Assembly (NCBI RefSeq): GCF_910589175.1
Contig: NZ_CAJURR010000004.1
Coordinates: forward strand, 40,615-104,614
Length of the DNA stretch: 64,000 bases
Source: an uncultured Lactobacillus sp.
GTDB taxonomy: Bacteria; Bacillota; Bacilli; Lactobacillales; Lactobacillaceae
Direction of reading: 5' to 3'
Part shown: one piece after another, positions 17,752-26,515 of the stretch
Layout of the letters: the number at the start of each line of letters is the position of its first letter
Position numbering within the stretch: the first letter of the stretch is position 1
Notes under the pieces: generated by a model
Told to the model about the DNA's origin: nothing
Database searches by the model: none
The model's input: only the letters and a program-made list of their open reading frames with translations
Made by a program: the position numbers and the translations under genes

Positions 17752-19158
17752 TTATAAGTCTGGGTCTCTTCTAAAGTGCAATGGTGACTTCTTTATTTGC
17801 TTTGTAATTAACTTACCAATTAATTCTTGATAATCCTTAACTGCTGTATGAGCTAAGTCTTTGTTTGCCTTGTTAATTAAGTCTAACTTCTTTGCAGGAT
17901 CTTTTTCCTTATCAACTTTGGCATCATATTCAATACGCATTTGACTTAATTTTTGTTGTGTAGCATTTCTAGCTTGATACAATTGCAAGCCATAGTCTTT
18001 CCATGAACGATCAGCTAAAACTTGTGCTTCCTTGTAAATCCAATATGCTGAGTTTGAAGCATACTTATCTTTTCCGTGTCTATAGAAGCTTGGTACTACG
18101 CTACCTTGTGGATAGAAAGGAACATATACATTTTGACAAGTAATGCCTAACGATAACCAGTGAATCCAGTCCTTACCCTTAAGTTGCAATAAGTGTGATT
18201 CTTCAGTAAAGTCAACACTAATTGGACGATATACGGCTGTATCTTTATTAACCGGATTTGCTACATCATATTTAGTTCCATCATAGTGGTCTCTTAATAC
18301 TCTTTGGGCATCAGTAATTGAAATTGGATAGTCTGCTTTTTGAATAAATGGAATATCAAAGCTGCTTGGCTCTTGCTTAATAGAAGGACTTAAAATTCTT
18401 TGACCAGTCCAAACACGAGCCGTATTATAAGTTAAATCTAACAGATTGTGTGTACCAAAAATACGACGCCAATTAAATGGCTTATTATTTGGCCATAAAT
18501 TATGCTCTTCAACAAATTTTTGTAAACCAGGAGCAGTAATGAAGTTATCAGAGTCATTAAAGTCAATTTCTTGAATGGCTAATTCATTAGCAGCTACCGC
18601 ATAGCAATCATCTGGAATACGTTGTGCTACCCAGTAGTGAGCAGTACCAATTTCGAAGTACCAAGCTTCTTTAGGGTCAGCGAACAAAATACCATCTGAT
18701 TCACCTGCAGTATGATCTTTAATAATCTTAGCAAAACGAGCAATAGCTTCGCGTGCTGTCTTTACATAAGGCAAGATACAAGTTACCATTGCTTCTTCAA
18801 TGATACCGGTCTTCTTGAATGGATCAAAAGATTGAACTTGGTCATTAGCATAAGTAGTTTCAGTAGCACTCATTGCTACACCAAACTGGTTAATTCCAGA
18901 TTCTTCATAAACACCCTTCTTGTCACTCCAATTTGGAGTTGAAGAATAAGCATATCTATGGGTTGGTAAATCCATTTCAAACTTATTCAAGTTAGACTTA
19001 AAGTGATTATTAGGAATATCCTTTTCTTCATGAAAAGCTAAATGCTTAGCACAGTTTGGCTTATCATCTTCATTACGTCCAATGATAATGCTGCCATCTG
19101 TAGTAGCATTTTTCCCAATTAAAATTGATGTACATGCACTGTGATTACTTTCAATCAT
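17752..19158 (-). CDS. pepD: C69-family dipeptidase PepD
   Basis: Cytoplasmic dipeptidase of the Ntn-hydrolase superfamily. The 468-residue protein carries the C69 N-terminus, ACTSILIGKNATTDGS. Cys9 would become the N-terminal nucleophile after removal of the first eight residues; this leader is longer than in the paralogue at 44303, where the cysteine is residue 3. The GRNED motif and the C-terminal GKLITKQI stretch are family-typical. A peptide transporter of the POT family lies directly upstream on the same strand, so uptake and hydrolysis of dipeptides are neighbours. No clear ribosome binding site is seen before this start. Confidence 0.88.
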   Translation of the reverse strand: MIESNHSACTSILIGKNATTDGSIIIGRNEDDKPNCAKHLAFHEEKDIPNNHFKSNLNKFEMDLPTHRYAYSSTPNWSDKKGVYEESGINQFGVAMSATETTYANDQVQSFDPFKKTGIIEEAMVTCILPYVKTAREAIARFAKIIKDHTAGESDGILFADPKEAWYFEIGTAHYWVAQRIPDDCYAVAANELAIQEIDFNDSDNFITAPGLQKFVEEHNLWPNNKPFNWRRIFGTHNLLDLTYNTARVWTGQRILSPSIKQEPSSFDIPFIQKADYPISITDAQRVLRDHYDGTKYDVANPVNKDTAVYRPISVDFTEESHLLQLKGKDWIHWLSLGITCQNVYVPFYPQGSVVPSFYRHGKDKYASNSAYWIYKEAQVLADRSWKDYGLQLYQARNATQQKLSQMRIEYDAKVDKEKDPAKKLDLINKANKDLAHTAVKDYQELIGKLITKQIKKSPLHFRRDPDL

Positions 19159-19276
19159 TATATATCACACTTTCATTTAAATAACCTTTCTTATTCATTT
19201 TTTATTGTATTACCTTAGGCGCAAAAATTTTACTAAAACGCATTCTCAAAAGTGTGAACTAATGGTTTTATAAAAA

Positions 19277-19318
19277 AATAAGGAAAGATTCGAATTATCC
19301 ATCAAATCTTTCCTTATT
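19277..19318 (-). terminator. Terminator of dtpT
   Basis: Perfect 14-base arms (19277-19290 and 19305-19318), followed on the minus strand by TTTTTTTAT. It separates dtpT from pepD. Confidence 0.9.
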
Positions 19319-19339
19319 AAATATTAAATTATGTTTGTT

Positions 19340-20833
19340 TTATTCAGCATCTGCCATTAAATTATGAATTTTCTTAGTGAAGAAAAACATCACTACACCA
19401 AACAATACACTAACAATTCCCACTGCTAAGAAGTATGCCACTTCAGTTTTACTTGAGTAGTACTTAACAATTTGGGAGTTGATAGCTTGACCAGTGGCAT
19501 CTGCTAAGAACCAAAGACTCATCATTTGTGAACGGAAAGCTTTTGGTGCCAAACGAGTAGTTACAGATAAGCCAATTGGAGAAATAAGCATTTCGGCAAT
19601 TTCAACAATAAACCAAGAACCAACTAGCCAAAATGGACTAACTCGTCCGTTTGTTCCATAAAGCATTCCTGGAAGCGCCATCCACATATATGAAAGACCA
19701 GCAAAGACCAAACCAGCAGCAAATTTACCTGCAGCACTTGGTTGTTTCTTCCAGTTATCCCATAACCATACAAAGAACGGAGTCAGAATCATGATAAATA
19801 CTGGGTTCAAAGTTTGGAAGTTAGCTGCAGTAAAGTGCCATCCTCCGATGTGAAGTACGGTTCTTTGGGCAGCAAATAGAGCCAAAACAACAGAACCTGA
19901 TTCCTCAATTCCCCAGAAAATAGAAGCTGCAATAAATAATGGAATGTAAGCCCAAACTTTTGAGCGTTCCTCTTTTGTAACTTTAGGGCTTCTAAGCATT
20001 AAAACAAAGTAATAAATTGGTAAGGCAATAGCAACAATAGTAATTAAAGTAATAATGTTATCAATATTTAATTGACCAAAAGCAGCCATTAAACCTAATA
20101 CTACTGCTAAAGCTAAAATTCCTAAACCGATTCTCTTTAATACCTTATTACGAGTTTCTGGATCGATTGGATCTGTTGGGTGCATCCCATCCTCAGAGAG
20201 ATACTTTCTACCGCCCCAAACATACTGTACTAAACCAAAGAACATTCCAACTGCTGCCAAAGAGAAACCAGCATGGAAGTTAAAATGATTTCCAAATAAA
20301 TTAAGGCCAAAACCTTCACTTGCCCAAGGAACTAACCATGGAGCAAGTGCTGATCCTAAGTTAATACCAAACACAAAGATACTAAAACCAGCATCACGTC
20401 TGCGATCATCTAATGAGTATAAGCCTCCAACCATATCAGAAACATTAGGCTTGAGTAAACCTGTACCTACCACAATAAATGCGATCGAAATATATAAACC
20501 TACCTCTGCCATTGGTAGGGCTAAGATAATGTGTCCAATCATAATAAGGACACCACCAAAGAAGACAGTACTACGTGCTCCCCAAATTCTGTCTGCTAGC
20601 CATCCACCAGCTACCGTAGAAAGATAAACAAGTGAACCGTAGATAGACATGATTGAAGCAGCAGTGGTTTCATTCATCCCTAATCCGCCACGTTCTACGG
20701 CATAATACATGTAGAAGAGTAAAATAGCACGCATACCATAGTAACTAAATCTCTCCCACATTTCAGTGAAGAACAAGGTGGACAAACCACGAGGTTGTCC
20801 AAAGAAAGTCTTCTCTGTTGTTGAATTATTCAT
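19340..20833 (-). CDS. dtpT: Proton-coupled di/tripeptide transporter (POT family)
   Basis: Imports di- and tripeptides with protons across the cell membrane. The 497-residue length and about fourteen helices match DtpT. The family signature is clear: FFTEMWERFSYYGMRAILLFY in helix 1 (ExxER proton site), GGWLADRIWGAR, then the second POT motif FSIFVFGINLGS. A promoter, an operator-like palindrome in its spacer and a hairpin that covers the ribosome binding site lie in the 100 bases upstream. The PepD gene follows on the same strand after a strong terminator, so the two are functionally related but separately transcribed. Confidence 0.95.
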   Translation of the reverse strand: MNNSTTEKTFFGQPRGLSTLFFTEMWERFSYYGMRAILLFYMYYAVERGGLGMNETTAASIMSIYGSLVYLSTVAGGWLADRIWGARSTVFFGGVLIMIGHIILALPMAEVGLYISIAFIVVGTGLLKPNVSDMVGGLYSLDDRRRDAGFSIFVFGINLGSALAPWLVPWASEGFGLNLFGNHFNFHAGFSLAAVGMFFGLVQYVWGGRKYLSEDGMHPTDPIDPETRNKVLKRIGLGILALAVVLGLMAAFGQLNIDNIITLITIVAIALPIYYFVLMLRSPKVTKEERSKVWAYIPLFIAASIFWGIEESGSVVLALFAAQRTVLHIGGWHFTAANFQTLNPVFIMILTPFFVWLWDNWKKQPSAAGKFAAGLVFAGLSYMWMALPGMLYGTNGRVSPFWLVGSWFIVEIAEMLISPIGLSVTTRLAPKAFRSQMMSLWFLADATGQAINSQIVKYYSSKTEVAYFLAVGIVSVLFGVVMFFFTKKIHNLMADAE

Positions 20834-20843
20834 TAAAAACTAT

Positions 20844-20879
20844 CCTTTCTGTATTATGTGTTTTATATACACAGAAAGG
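20844..20879 (-). promoter_or_regulatory. RBS-sequestering hairpin in the dtpT leader
   Basis: On the minus strand CCTTTCTGT (20871-20879) pairs perfectly with ACAGAAAGG (20844-20852). The second arm is the dtpT ribosome binding site, 9 bases from the ATG. The first arm lies at the expected 5' end of the transcript. Folding should hide the site. Confidence 0.6.
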
Positions 20880-20884
20880 TTTAT

Positions 20885-20912
20885 TTTATACCTATTTATA
20901 ATAGGTAGTCAA
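20885..20912 (-). promoter_or_regulatory. dtpT promoter with operator palindrome in the spacer
   Basis: Minus-strand TTGACT (20907-20912) and TATAAA (20885-20890) are 16 bases apart. The spacer is filled by a palindrome with 8-base arms (TACCTATT / AATAGGTA, 20889-20907) that overlaps both boxes. A second perfect 16-base palindrome, TATAGATCGATCTATA, lies upstream at 20918-20933. Confidence 0.7.
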
Positions 20913-20950
20913 ATTGGTATAGATCGATCTATAGAAATAAACAGTAAAAA

Positions 20951-20979
20951 AAGAACCATGAATTCCTACTTCACGGTTC
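20951..20979 (-). terminator. Terminator of the man-PTS/GH13/LacI operon
   Basis: 11-base arms AGAACCATGAA / TTCACGGTTCT with one wobble, followed on the minus strand by seven T. It lies 28 bases after the regulator's stop codon. Confidence 0.85.
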
Positions 20980-21006
20980 TAGTAAACAAATAATTCTATA
21001 TTTTCA

Positions 21007-21987
21007 TTAATTTTTAGTTGTATCTCCCGGACGAAAAGCGATGGGGATCATTAATCGAGAAACTTCTTTATAGTTTGGATTTTCCATTTCTTTATGTAAC
21101 TGGTCTACAGCTTCTTTAGCAATTTCTTCAACATTTTGTCTAATAGAAGAAACCGTTAATTGAGTGTCAGCAGTAAGTTGCCAACCGTCAAACCCAATTA
21201 TCTGAACTTGTTCAGGAATTTTTATTCCTGCTTCTTGAAATTCTTCCGTTAACACAAGAGCCAGCTCATCAGTATGGGCAAAAATACCATAACTTGTATC
21301 AGCAGATTTTATTTTTTGAATTAAACTATCAATTACTTTTTTATCTTTTTTTCGAGAATCAATCTCTACTATTTCAAACTTAAGCCCATGGTTATTACAA
21401 TAATCTATAAATCCTGCTTTTCTTGCATTCATTTCAACAGAATTATGATTAGCTGAGCCAATAAAGATCAAATTATCAAGTTTTCTTTTGTTTAATTCTT
21501 TAGCAGCTATTTTCCCACCTTCATAATTATCTGAAGATACTAGAGAAAATTGACCTGTACTTTCTTTCTCAATAGAAACAAGGGGGATATCCGAATGAAC
21601 GTGACTCGTTAAGTCAGAATAAGAGATCGAAAGAATTCCTGCTACGCGTTGCTCTTCAGCCATCGTAACGTAACTTTTTTCTTTTTGATAGTCATTCTCT
21701 GATACACATAAAACCATTTTATATCCAAGTTCATCTAAGTATTTTTGAACCCAAAAAGTTAATTCGGAAAAAAATGGAGACCATACACTAGGAACCACAA
21801 AAACTACAAAAGCTGATTGTTGAGTCTTTAAAAAACGTGCAGCATTATTTCTTACATAATTTAATTTTTTTATTGCTGAATCAATTTCTTTTGCAGCTTT
21901 TGGACGTACTTTTTTTCCGTTTAAGAAATTTGAAACTGTTGCCACAGAAACGTTAGCTTCACGCGCCACATCCTTCATGCTACTCAC
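21007..21987 (-). CDS. LacI-family regulator of the mannose-PTS/GH13 operon
   Basis: A 326-residue repressor. Residues 1-58 form the LacI helix-turn-helix and hinge (MKDVAREANVSVATVSNFLNG). The rest is a periplasmic-binding-protein-like sugar domain (IIGFDGWQLTADTQLTVSSIRQN). The start is taken at a GTG overlapping the stop of the GH13 gene by 8 bases; an ATG three codons later is an alternative. It is last in an operon of four PTS genes and a glucosidase, so it probably regulates them. AAACGTTT-centred sites at 26227, 26293 and 26494 are plausible LacI-type targets. The inducing sugar is unknown. Confidence 0.87.
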   Translation of the reverse strand: MSSMKDVAREANVSVATVSNFLNGKKVRPKAAKEIDSAIKKLNYVRNNAARFLKTQQSAFVVFVVPSVWSPFFSELTFWVQKYLDELGYKMVLCVSENDYQKEKSYVTMAEEQRVAGILSISYSDLTSHVHSDIPLVSIEKESTGQFSLVSSDNYEGGKIAAKELNKRKLDNLIFIGSANHNSVEMNARKAGFIDYCNNHGLKFEIVEIDSRKKDKKVIDSLIQKIKSADTSYGIFAHTDELALVLTEEFQEAGIKIPEQVQIIGFDGWQLTADTQLTVSSIRQNVEEIAKEAVDQLHKEMENPNYKEVSRLMIPIAFRPGDTTKN

Positions 21988-23647
21988 GTCTAATCACAAC
22001 TCCTTCATAAGGCCTTAAATACATAACATTTGAGGCTTTTGCTTTATTGTCGCCATAGCTAGATAAAAGCAATTCATTTCTATTTACAAAATCAGTAGGC
22101 AAATTATATTTAACCTTATATGGGACAAAAGAACAAATAACTGCCAATTTTTCTTTCCCCGTACTTCGAGTATAGGCAAAAACTGCAGAATCATCAGAAG
22201 AAACTAGCTCATACTTTCCATCTAACAATACTTGATTATTATTTCTTAATTTCAAAAGTTTTTGATAAAAATGATAAATTGAATCTGGATCATTCAGATC
22301 TTTTTTCACGTTAATTTCTTTATAATTTGGATTAACTTCGATCCATGGCGTTTCACTTGAAAAACCACCTTGTTCCGATTCATCCCATTGCATTGGTGTA
22401 CGGGCATTATCTCTAGTTTTCCTGTTGACCATATTCAATGCGTCATCTTCACTAATACCTTTTGATCTTAAAAAATTATATATATTATGTGCTTCAAGGT
22501 CCTTTAACTCATCTATTTTCTTAATATGTAAATTGGTCATTCCAATTTCTTCACCTTGAAAAATAAATGGAGTACCCTTTTGTAATAAAGATACTATAGC
22601 CAACATTTTTGCTGATTCTTTTCGATACTTATTATCATTTCCAAATCTAGAGACAATTCTGGGTTGATCGTGATTTCCAAGATAATTTGAATTCCAAGAA
22701 AGACTATTTTGCCAACTCGACATAGAATTGCGCAGATCACTCATCTTAAAAGTTACATCAGAGTATCTTCCATATTTTCCATAATCAACATGCATATGTT
22801 CAAATTGAAACACCATATCTAATTCATGTCGTTCAGGTTCAACAAATAATCTTGCTTCTTTAGCACTTGTATGTGGAGTTTCCCCAATAGAAATTACATC
22901 ATACTTACTGAGTACTTCTCTATTCATCTCTTGCAGATATTCATGAATATGAGGGCCATTGGCTGACCCATAATAATAAGCGCCATACTCTTTACTATCT
23001 TCTAGAGGTGCATCTTCAAATTTCCTTGGTTTCGATATGAAGCTAATAGAATCCATTCTAAAGCCATCAACTCCCATATCTAACCAAAACTTCATTATCT
23101 TATATACATCATTTCTTACTTTTGGATTATCCCAATTTAAATCTGGCTGTTGTTTTGCAAAAAGATGCAGATAGTATTGATTTCTTTCTGGGACATAAGT
23201 CCACGCTGATCCCCCGAAGGCTGAACCTAAATTAGTTGGAGCACTTCCATCTTCTTTGGGATCACGCCAAATATAATAATCAGAATATTTATTATCTTTA
23301 TTTTTTTTTGACTCTTTAAACCACTCATGTTGATCAGAAGTATGGTTAACAACTAAATCCATAACAATTCTTAATTGTTTTTCATGAGCTTTACCCAATA
23401 GCTCTTTAAAATCATTCATTGAGCCATAGATGGGATTAATAGCTTTATAGTCCGCAATATCATAACCATTATCTACTAAAGGCGATTTAAAAATCGGAGT
23501 TAACCAAATAGTATTTGCACCGAGATTTTTAATGTAGTCTAGTTTTTCTATTAATCCACGGATATCTCCAATACCGTCTCCATTTGAATCTTTAAAGCTT
23601 TGTACATACGCTTCATATACTATAGCCTTCTTCTTCCAATCATTCAT
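21980..23647 (-). CDS. GH13 alpha-glucosidase (oligo-1,6-glucosidase type)
   Basis: A 555-residue cytoplasmic glycosidase. The GH13 set is complete: nucleophile Asp199 (GFRMDS), acid/base Glu256 (IGET) and Asp327 (GNHDQPR). Region V reads QPDLNW, the mark of the oligo-1,6-glucosidase/sucrase subgroup, unlike the treC paralogue. It should cleave alpha-linked glucosides, perhaps 1,6-linked ones. It overlaps the EIIA gene and is followed by the LacI gene, so the PTS sugar is likely to be its substrate, possibly in phosphorylated form. I chose the start at 23647, ten bases after GAGG. Which alpha-glucoside is taken up is not visible. Confidence 0.87.
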   Translation of the reverse strand: MNDWKKKAIVYEAYVQSFKDSNGDGIGDIRGLIEKLDYIKNLGANTIWLTPIFKSPLVDNGYDIADYKAINPIYGSMNDFKELLGKAHEKQLRIVMDLVVNHTSDQHEWFKESKKNKDNKYSDYYIWRDPKEDGSAPTNLGSAFGGSAWTYVPERNQYYLHLFAKQQPDLNWDNPKVRNDVYKIMKFWLDMGVDGFRMDSISFISKPRKFEDAPLEDSKEYGAYYYGSANGPHIHEYLQEMNREVLSKYDVISIGETPHTSAKEARLFVEPERHELDMVFQFEHMHVDYGKYGRYSDVTFKMSDLRNSMSSWQNSLSWNSNYLGNHDQPRIVSRFGNDNKYRKESAKMLAIVSLLQKGTPFIFQGEEIGMTNLHIKKIDELKDLEAHNIYNFLRSKGISEDDALNMVNRKTRDNARTPMQWDESEQGGFSSETPWIEVNPNYKEINVKKDLNDPDSIYHFYQKLLKLRNNNQVLLDGKYELVSSDDSAVFAYTRSTGKEKLAVICSFVPYKVKYNLPTDFVNRNELLLSSYGDNKAKASNVMYLRPYEGVVIRRE

Positions 23648-24071
23648 CTTCATCGTCCTCATCTGCATTCTTTGCTAATTCATTTACATATTTAAGTTGT
23701 TTTTTGGCTTCCGAGATAATAGATTGGATCTTTTCAGGCATTAAATAGCCTTCAATCGGTTCCATAGTAATTGCCATCGCTAATGACAAATTCACTCCGG
23801 TTATCAAATGAGTATGCGGCCGGTTAATATATGGGAAAAATTTTTGATTAACTGATCCGCCTAATAAATCCGTTAATACAATAACTTCATCATCTTTATC
23901 AAATTGATTAAAAATTTCTTCAATTTGTCCTTCAATGGGCTTATTATCAACATAAGCCGATAAAACATTTAATTTTAAATTATCTCCTTCGAAAAATTTT
24001 AAAGCATTTGCCATTCCTTGGGCTAATGTTGAGTGTGAAGCAATAACAATATGACGTTTAATACTATTCAT
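23640..24071 (-). CDS. PTS EIIA component, mannose family
   Basis: A 143-residue phosphocarrier. His13 in IVIASHSTLA is the phosphorylation site of the EIIA-Man fold, and VLTDLLGGSVNQ is the conserved motif in its middle. The C-terminal tail is strikingly acidic (NADEDDEDE). It takes phosphate from HPr and passes it to the EIIB at 25711. It is the fourth PTS gene of the operon and overlaps the glucosidase gene by eight bases. Separate A, B, C and D polypeptides are typical of this PTS family. Confidence 0.9.
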   Translation of the reverse strand: MNSIKRHIVIASHSTLAQGMANALKFFEGDNLKLNVLSAYVDNKPIEGQIEEIFNQFDKDDEVIVLTDLLGGSVNQKFFPYINRPHTHLITGVNLSLAMAITMEPIEGYLMPEKIQSIISEAKKQLKYVNELAKNADEDDEDE

Positions 24072-24084
24072 TTTTCAACCTATT

Positions 24085-24918
24085 CTATTTTGCAATTCCT
24101 AATACGCCCGAAGCAGCCCCAGCTAAACAAATAACAATAATTAATAAGATAATTTTAGTTGGAGTCCACTTTTTCTTTCCAAGTAACCAATAAACTAGTC
24201 CAGTAACAGCAACCGGAAGTAATGCTGGCATAATCTTATCTAAAACTCCACTTTGAATGGAAAGCATAACTTTTCCTGTTCTAAATTTTAATGGAGTATA
24301 TACTTTAACAACTGTAGGAATTAATGAACCAACTACCATTAACCCCATTACTGATATTGCATCGGTAAAAATATTTATTTTTTCACCTAATGAAGTTATT
24401 AACTTTGTACCAGAATCATATCCCGTCTTAAAGAACCACATCTTTAGCCAATAAAATGAAAGTTGTAGTGCCATCCATAAAATTGCCCCAACTGCATTTC
24501 CTTGTAGGGCCATGTAACCAGAAATTGATCCCATAATTGTGGGAATTAAAATCCAGAATACTGAATCACCTACTCCAGAAAATGGTCCCATCAAAGATGT
24601 TTTTAAAGATTGAACTGCATCTTTAGCCTTAATTCCATCTTTTTCTTCCATTGCAAGAGTGGCACCAAGAATAATATTAGCCATCAAGGGATTAGCATTG
24701 AAGTATTTATAGTGGTTATCCATAGCTTCAATATATTCATCATCATTGGGATAAATTTTTCTTAAAGCTTTTCTCATTGAAAATGCTACTGCTGGTGCTT
24801 GTTGAGTTTCAAAGTTGTAACCTAATCCAGCATTAAAAATCCAACGTCTAAACATATTTTTTCGTTCGTGGATAGTTAATTTTTTACCATTTTCAGGTTG
24901 ATTCATTTCTCTACTCAT
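24085..24918 (-). CDS. PTS EIID component, mannose family
   Basis: A 277-residue membrane component that forms the sugar channel with EIIC. It has the EIID features: an N-terminal amphipathic region with FNAGLGYNFETQQAPAVAFSMRKAL, then LMGPFSGVGDSVFW and C-terminal membrane helices. The start at 24918 has GGAG nine bases ahead and overlaps the EIIC stop, so the two are translationally coupled. Its sugar specificity within the mannose/fructose/sorbose family is not visible. Confidence 0.9.
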   Translation of the reverse strand: MSREMNQPENGKKLTIHERKNMFRRWIFNAGLGYNFETQQAPAVAFSMRKALRKIYPNDDEYIEAMDNHYKYFNANPLMANIILGATLAMEEKDGIKAKDAVQSLKTSLMGPFSGVGDSVFWILIPTIMGSISGYMALQGNAVGAILWMALQLSFYWLKMWFFKTGYDSGTKLITSLGEKINIFTDAISVMGLMVVGSLIPTVVKVYTPLKFRTGKVMLSIQSGVLDKIMPALLPVAVTGLVYWLLGKKKWTPTKIILLIIVICLAGAASGVLGIAK

Positions 24919-25708
24919 CGAAGTCGTCTCCTTCATCTTCTACTACACCAGCTGTTTGTGCTACTTCTGTATCCTTTTTAGCTGAATTAATACGATAAAT
25001 TTCGTAAGTTGCAGCTAAACCTAAAATTGCAATTCCTAAAATTGGAACTTTTAAATATCCTGCTAATACAAAACCAGCTAATAAATAAGCTAAGTATTTT
25101 TTAACAGGCATAAATCTCAATAACATTCCAATACCAACAACTGGTAACATTCCTCCTGCAATAGTTAAACCATCCGTAATCCATGTGGGAATAACATGAA
25201 GAATAAGCTTAACAATAGGCGTACCAAACATTACAACTAAGGCGATTGGAATAATATACTTAAGCATCCAAACAAAAATGGTCAAATAAAATACTCCATC
25301 CATTTTGTTAAACTTCTTTTCATGAAGTAGTCTTTGAGACCAGTGAGCAAAAAAGTTGTTGATAATTTTAATAACAACATCAAGTTGTAATGTTAACATT
25401 CCCACAGGTAAGCCAACTGCAATTGCAGTTCCTGTAGAAGCTCCGGTTCTAATAGCTATAAAAACACCCACGATTGTGGCAACACCATATTCCGGAATTG
25501 AAGATCCACCGATAGCAGCAACTCCTAAAGACATAAGTTGCAAAGTACCACCAATAACTAAACCGACGTTTAAATTACCCATAATCAAACCAACTAACAT
25601 ACCGATGATAACTGGCCAATTACCTGTAATTTGATTCCCCGTACCATTATCCCAAGCCATATAGGCTGCTAGCAAAATGATCAGAATATTCTGTAATATG
25701 ATAGGCAT
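24911..25708 (-). CDS. PTS EIIC component, mannose/sorbose family
   Basis: A 265-residue integral membrane permease, with about seven to eight helices and the GGSSIPEYGVATIVGVFIAI region typical of EIIC-Sor. It ends in a long acidic tail (VVEDEGDDFDE), as does the operon's EIIA; such tails are unusual in EIIC. It lies two bases after the EIIB gene and overlaps EIID. With EIID it makes the sugar-translocating unit of the system. Confidence 0.9.
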   Translation of the reverse strand: MPIILQNILIILLAAYMAWDNGTGNQITGNWPVIIGMLVGLIMGNLNVGLVIGGTLQLMSLGVAAIGGSSIPEYGVATIVGVFIAIRTGASTGTAIAVGLPVGMLTLQLDVVIKIINNFFAHWSQRLLHEKKFNKMDGVFYLTIFVWMLKYIIPIALVVMFGTPIVKLILHVIPTWITDGLTIAGGMLPVVGIGMLLRFMPVKKYLAYLLAGFVLAGYLKVPILGIAILGLAATYEIYRINSAKKDTEVAQTAGVVEDEGDDFDE

Positions 25709-25710
25709 AA

Positions 25711-26205
25711 TTAATTTTCCCCTTTGCTCTTTAGAACATCTTCAAGTGAAACTTCATTTTCATCATCTGGAGTATATTCAAAAAATACTGGAATACCCTT
25801 ATCAGCAATCGCCTTTAAATCGGATAATTCTTTTTCATCTAAAGCAACGCGCTTAGTATATGGTTTTCTATTTCCTTCTTCGAATAAAGCTCCTACATTT
25901 ACTTTTGGAATTTCTATTCCAGCATTAATTAAGTCCAAAATATAATGAGGTTCTTTTACTATTAAGAAAACTGAATGGGAATCATATTTTCCATTTTTAA
26001 AATTAGTTATAGCTTTTTCTTCATTTATAATTGACATCCCCGTACCAGTCGGCTTACTCATTCTCATGCTGGCTTTTACCATTTCATTTTGACTGACCTC
26101 ATCATCAATCACCATGAATCTCTTAGGATGTAATACTTTATTCCATTGGTTAACAGTAATTCCATGGATAAGTCTCTGATCAATTCTTGCTAAAGTAACT
26201 GGCAT
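25711..26205 (-). CDS. PTS EIIB component, mannose family
   Basis: A 164-residue cytoplasmic phosphotransferase. ARIDQRLIHGITVNQW carries the phosphorylated His14, and VIDDEVSQNEM the next conserved block of the EIIB-Sor fold. It is the first gene of the operon EIIB-EIIC-EIID-EIIA-GH13-LacI. The start follows AGGGGGA by 7 bases. A cre-covered promoter and two AAACGTTT operators lie within 150 bases upstream. Confidence 0.9.
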   Translation of the reverse strand: MPVTLARIDQRLIHGITVNQWNKVLHPKRFMVIDDEVSQNEMVKASMRMSKPTGTGMSIINEEKAITNFKNGKYDSHSVFLIVKEPHYILDLINAGIEIPKVNVGALFEEGNRKPYTKRVALDEKELSDLKAIADKGIPVFFEYTPDDENEVSLEDVLKSKGEN

Positions 26206-26226
26206 TTTAAATCCCCCTACAAATCT

Positions 26227-26234
26227 AAACGTTT
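26227..26234. promoter_or_regulatory. AAACGTTT operator, downstream copy
   Basis: Palindromic LacI-type core in the EIIB leader, 22 bases before the ATG. The same core occurs at 26293 and 26494. Confidence 0.6.
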
Positions 26235-26292
26235 TAAATAAACTAATACATATACACTAAAACCTTTTTAATTAATAGTTTTTTAGAACTTG

Positions 26293-26351
26293 AAACGTTT
26301 TAAGTTACAATTTAAATATACTATGTTTTCTAAAATTTGCAAGCGCTTTCT
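26293..26351 (-). promoter_or_regulatory. Promoter, cre site and operator of the mannose-PTS operon
   Basis: Minus-strand TTGCAA (26337-26342) and TATATT (26315-26320) are 16 bases apart. A cre site (TGCAAGCGCTTTCT on the plus strand, 26338-26351) covers the -35. An AAACGTTT operator (26293-26300) lies near the expected transcription start. The layout predicts CcpA repression plus control by the LacI protein. Confidence 0.72.
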
Positions 26352-26366
26352 ACAAAAGAAAATAAA

Positions 26367-26411
26367 AAATACTGACAATCAGCATTCAGAAATGTTGATA
26401 TATCAGTATTT
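26367..26411 (-). terminator. Terminator of the GH42 gene
   Basis: Long stem: outer arms AAATACTGA / TCAGTATTT and inner arms that match at 8 of 9 positions, with TTTTTTATTTT following on the minus strand. It separates the galactosidase gene from the PTS promoter. Confidence 0.8.
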
Positions 26412-26493
26412 TAGAAAATAAAATTATTTATAAATTAATTTTTATGCTTTTTAGGATATTCTTGTCATTTTCAATATTTGATTTAATATTTTA

Positions 26494-26501
26494 AAACGTT
26501 T
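26494..26501. promoter_or_regulatory. AAACGTTT operator, upstream copy
   Basis: Third copy of the LacI-type core, 15 bases past the GH42 stop codon and about 200 bases from the operator at the PTS promoter. It could act as an auxiliary site for repressor looping; that is inference. Confidence 0.5.
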
Positions 26502-26515
26502 CAAATAAATTAGAA

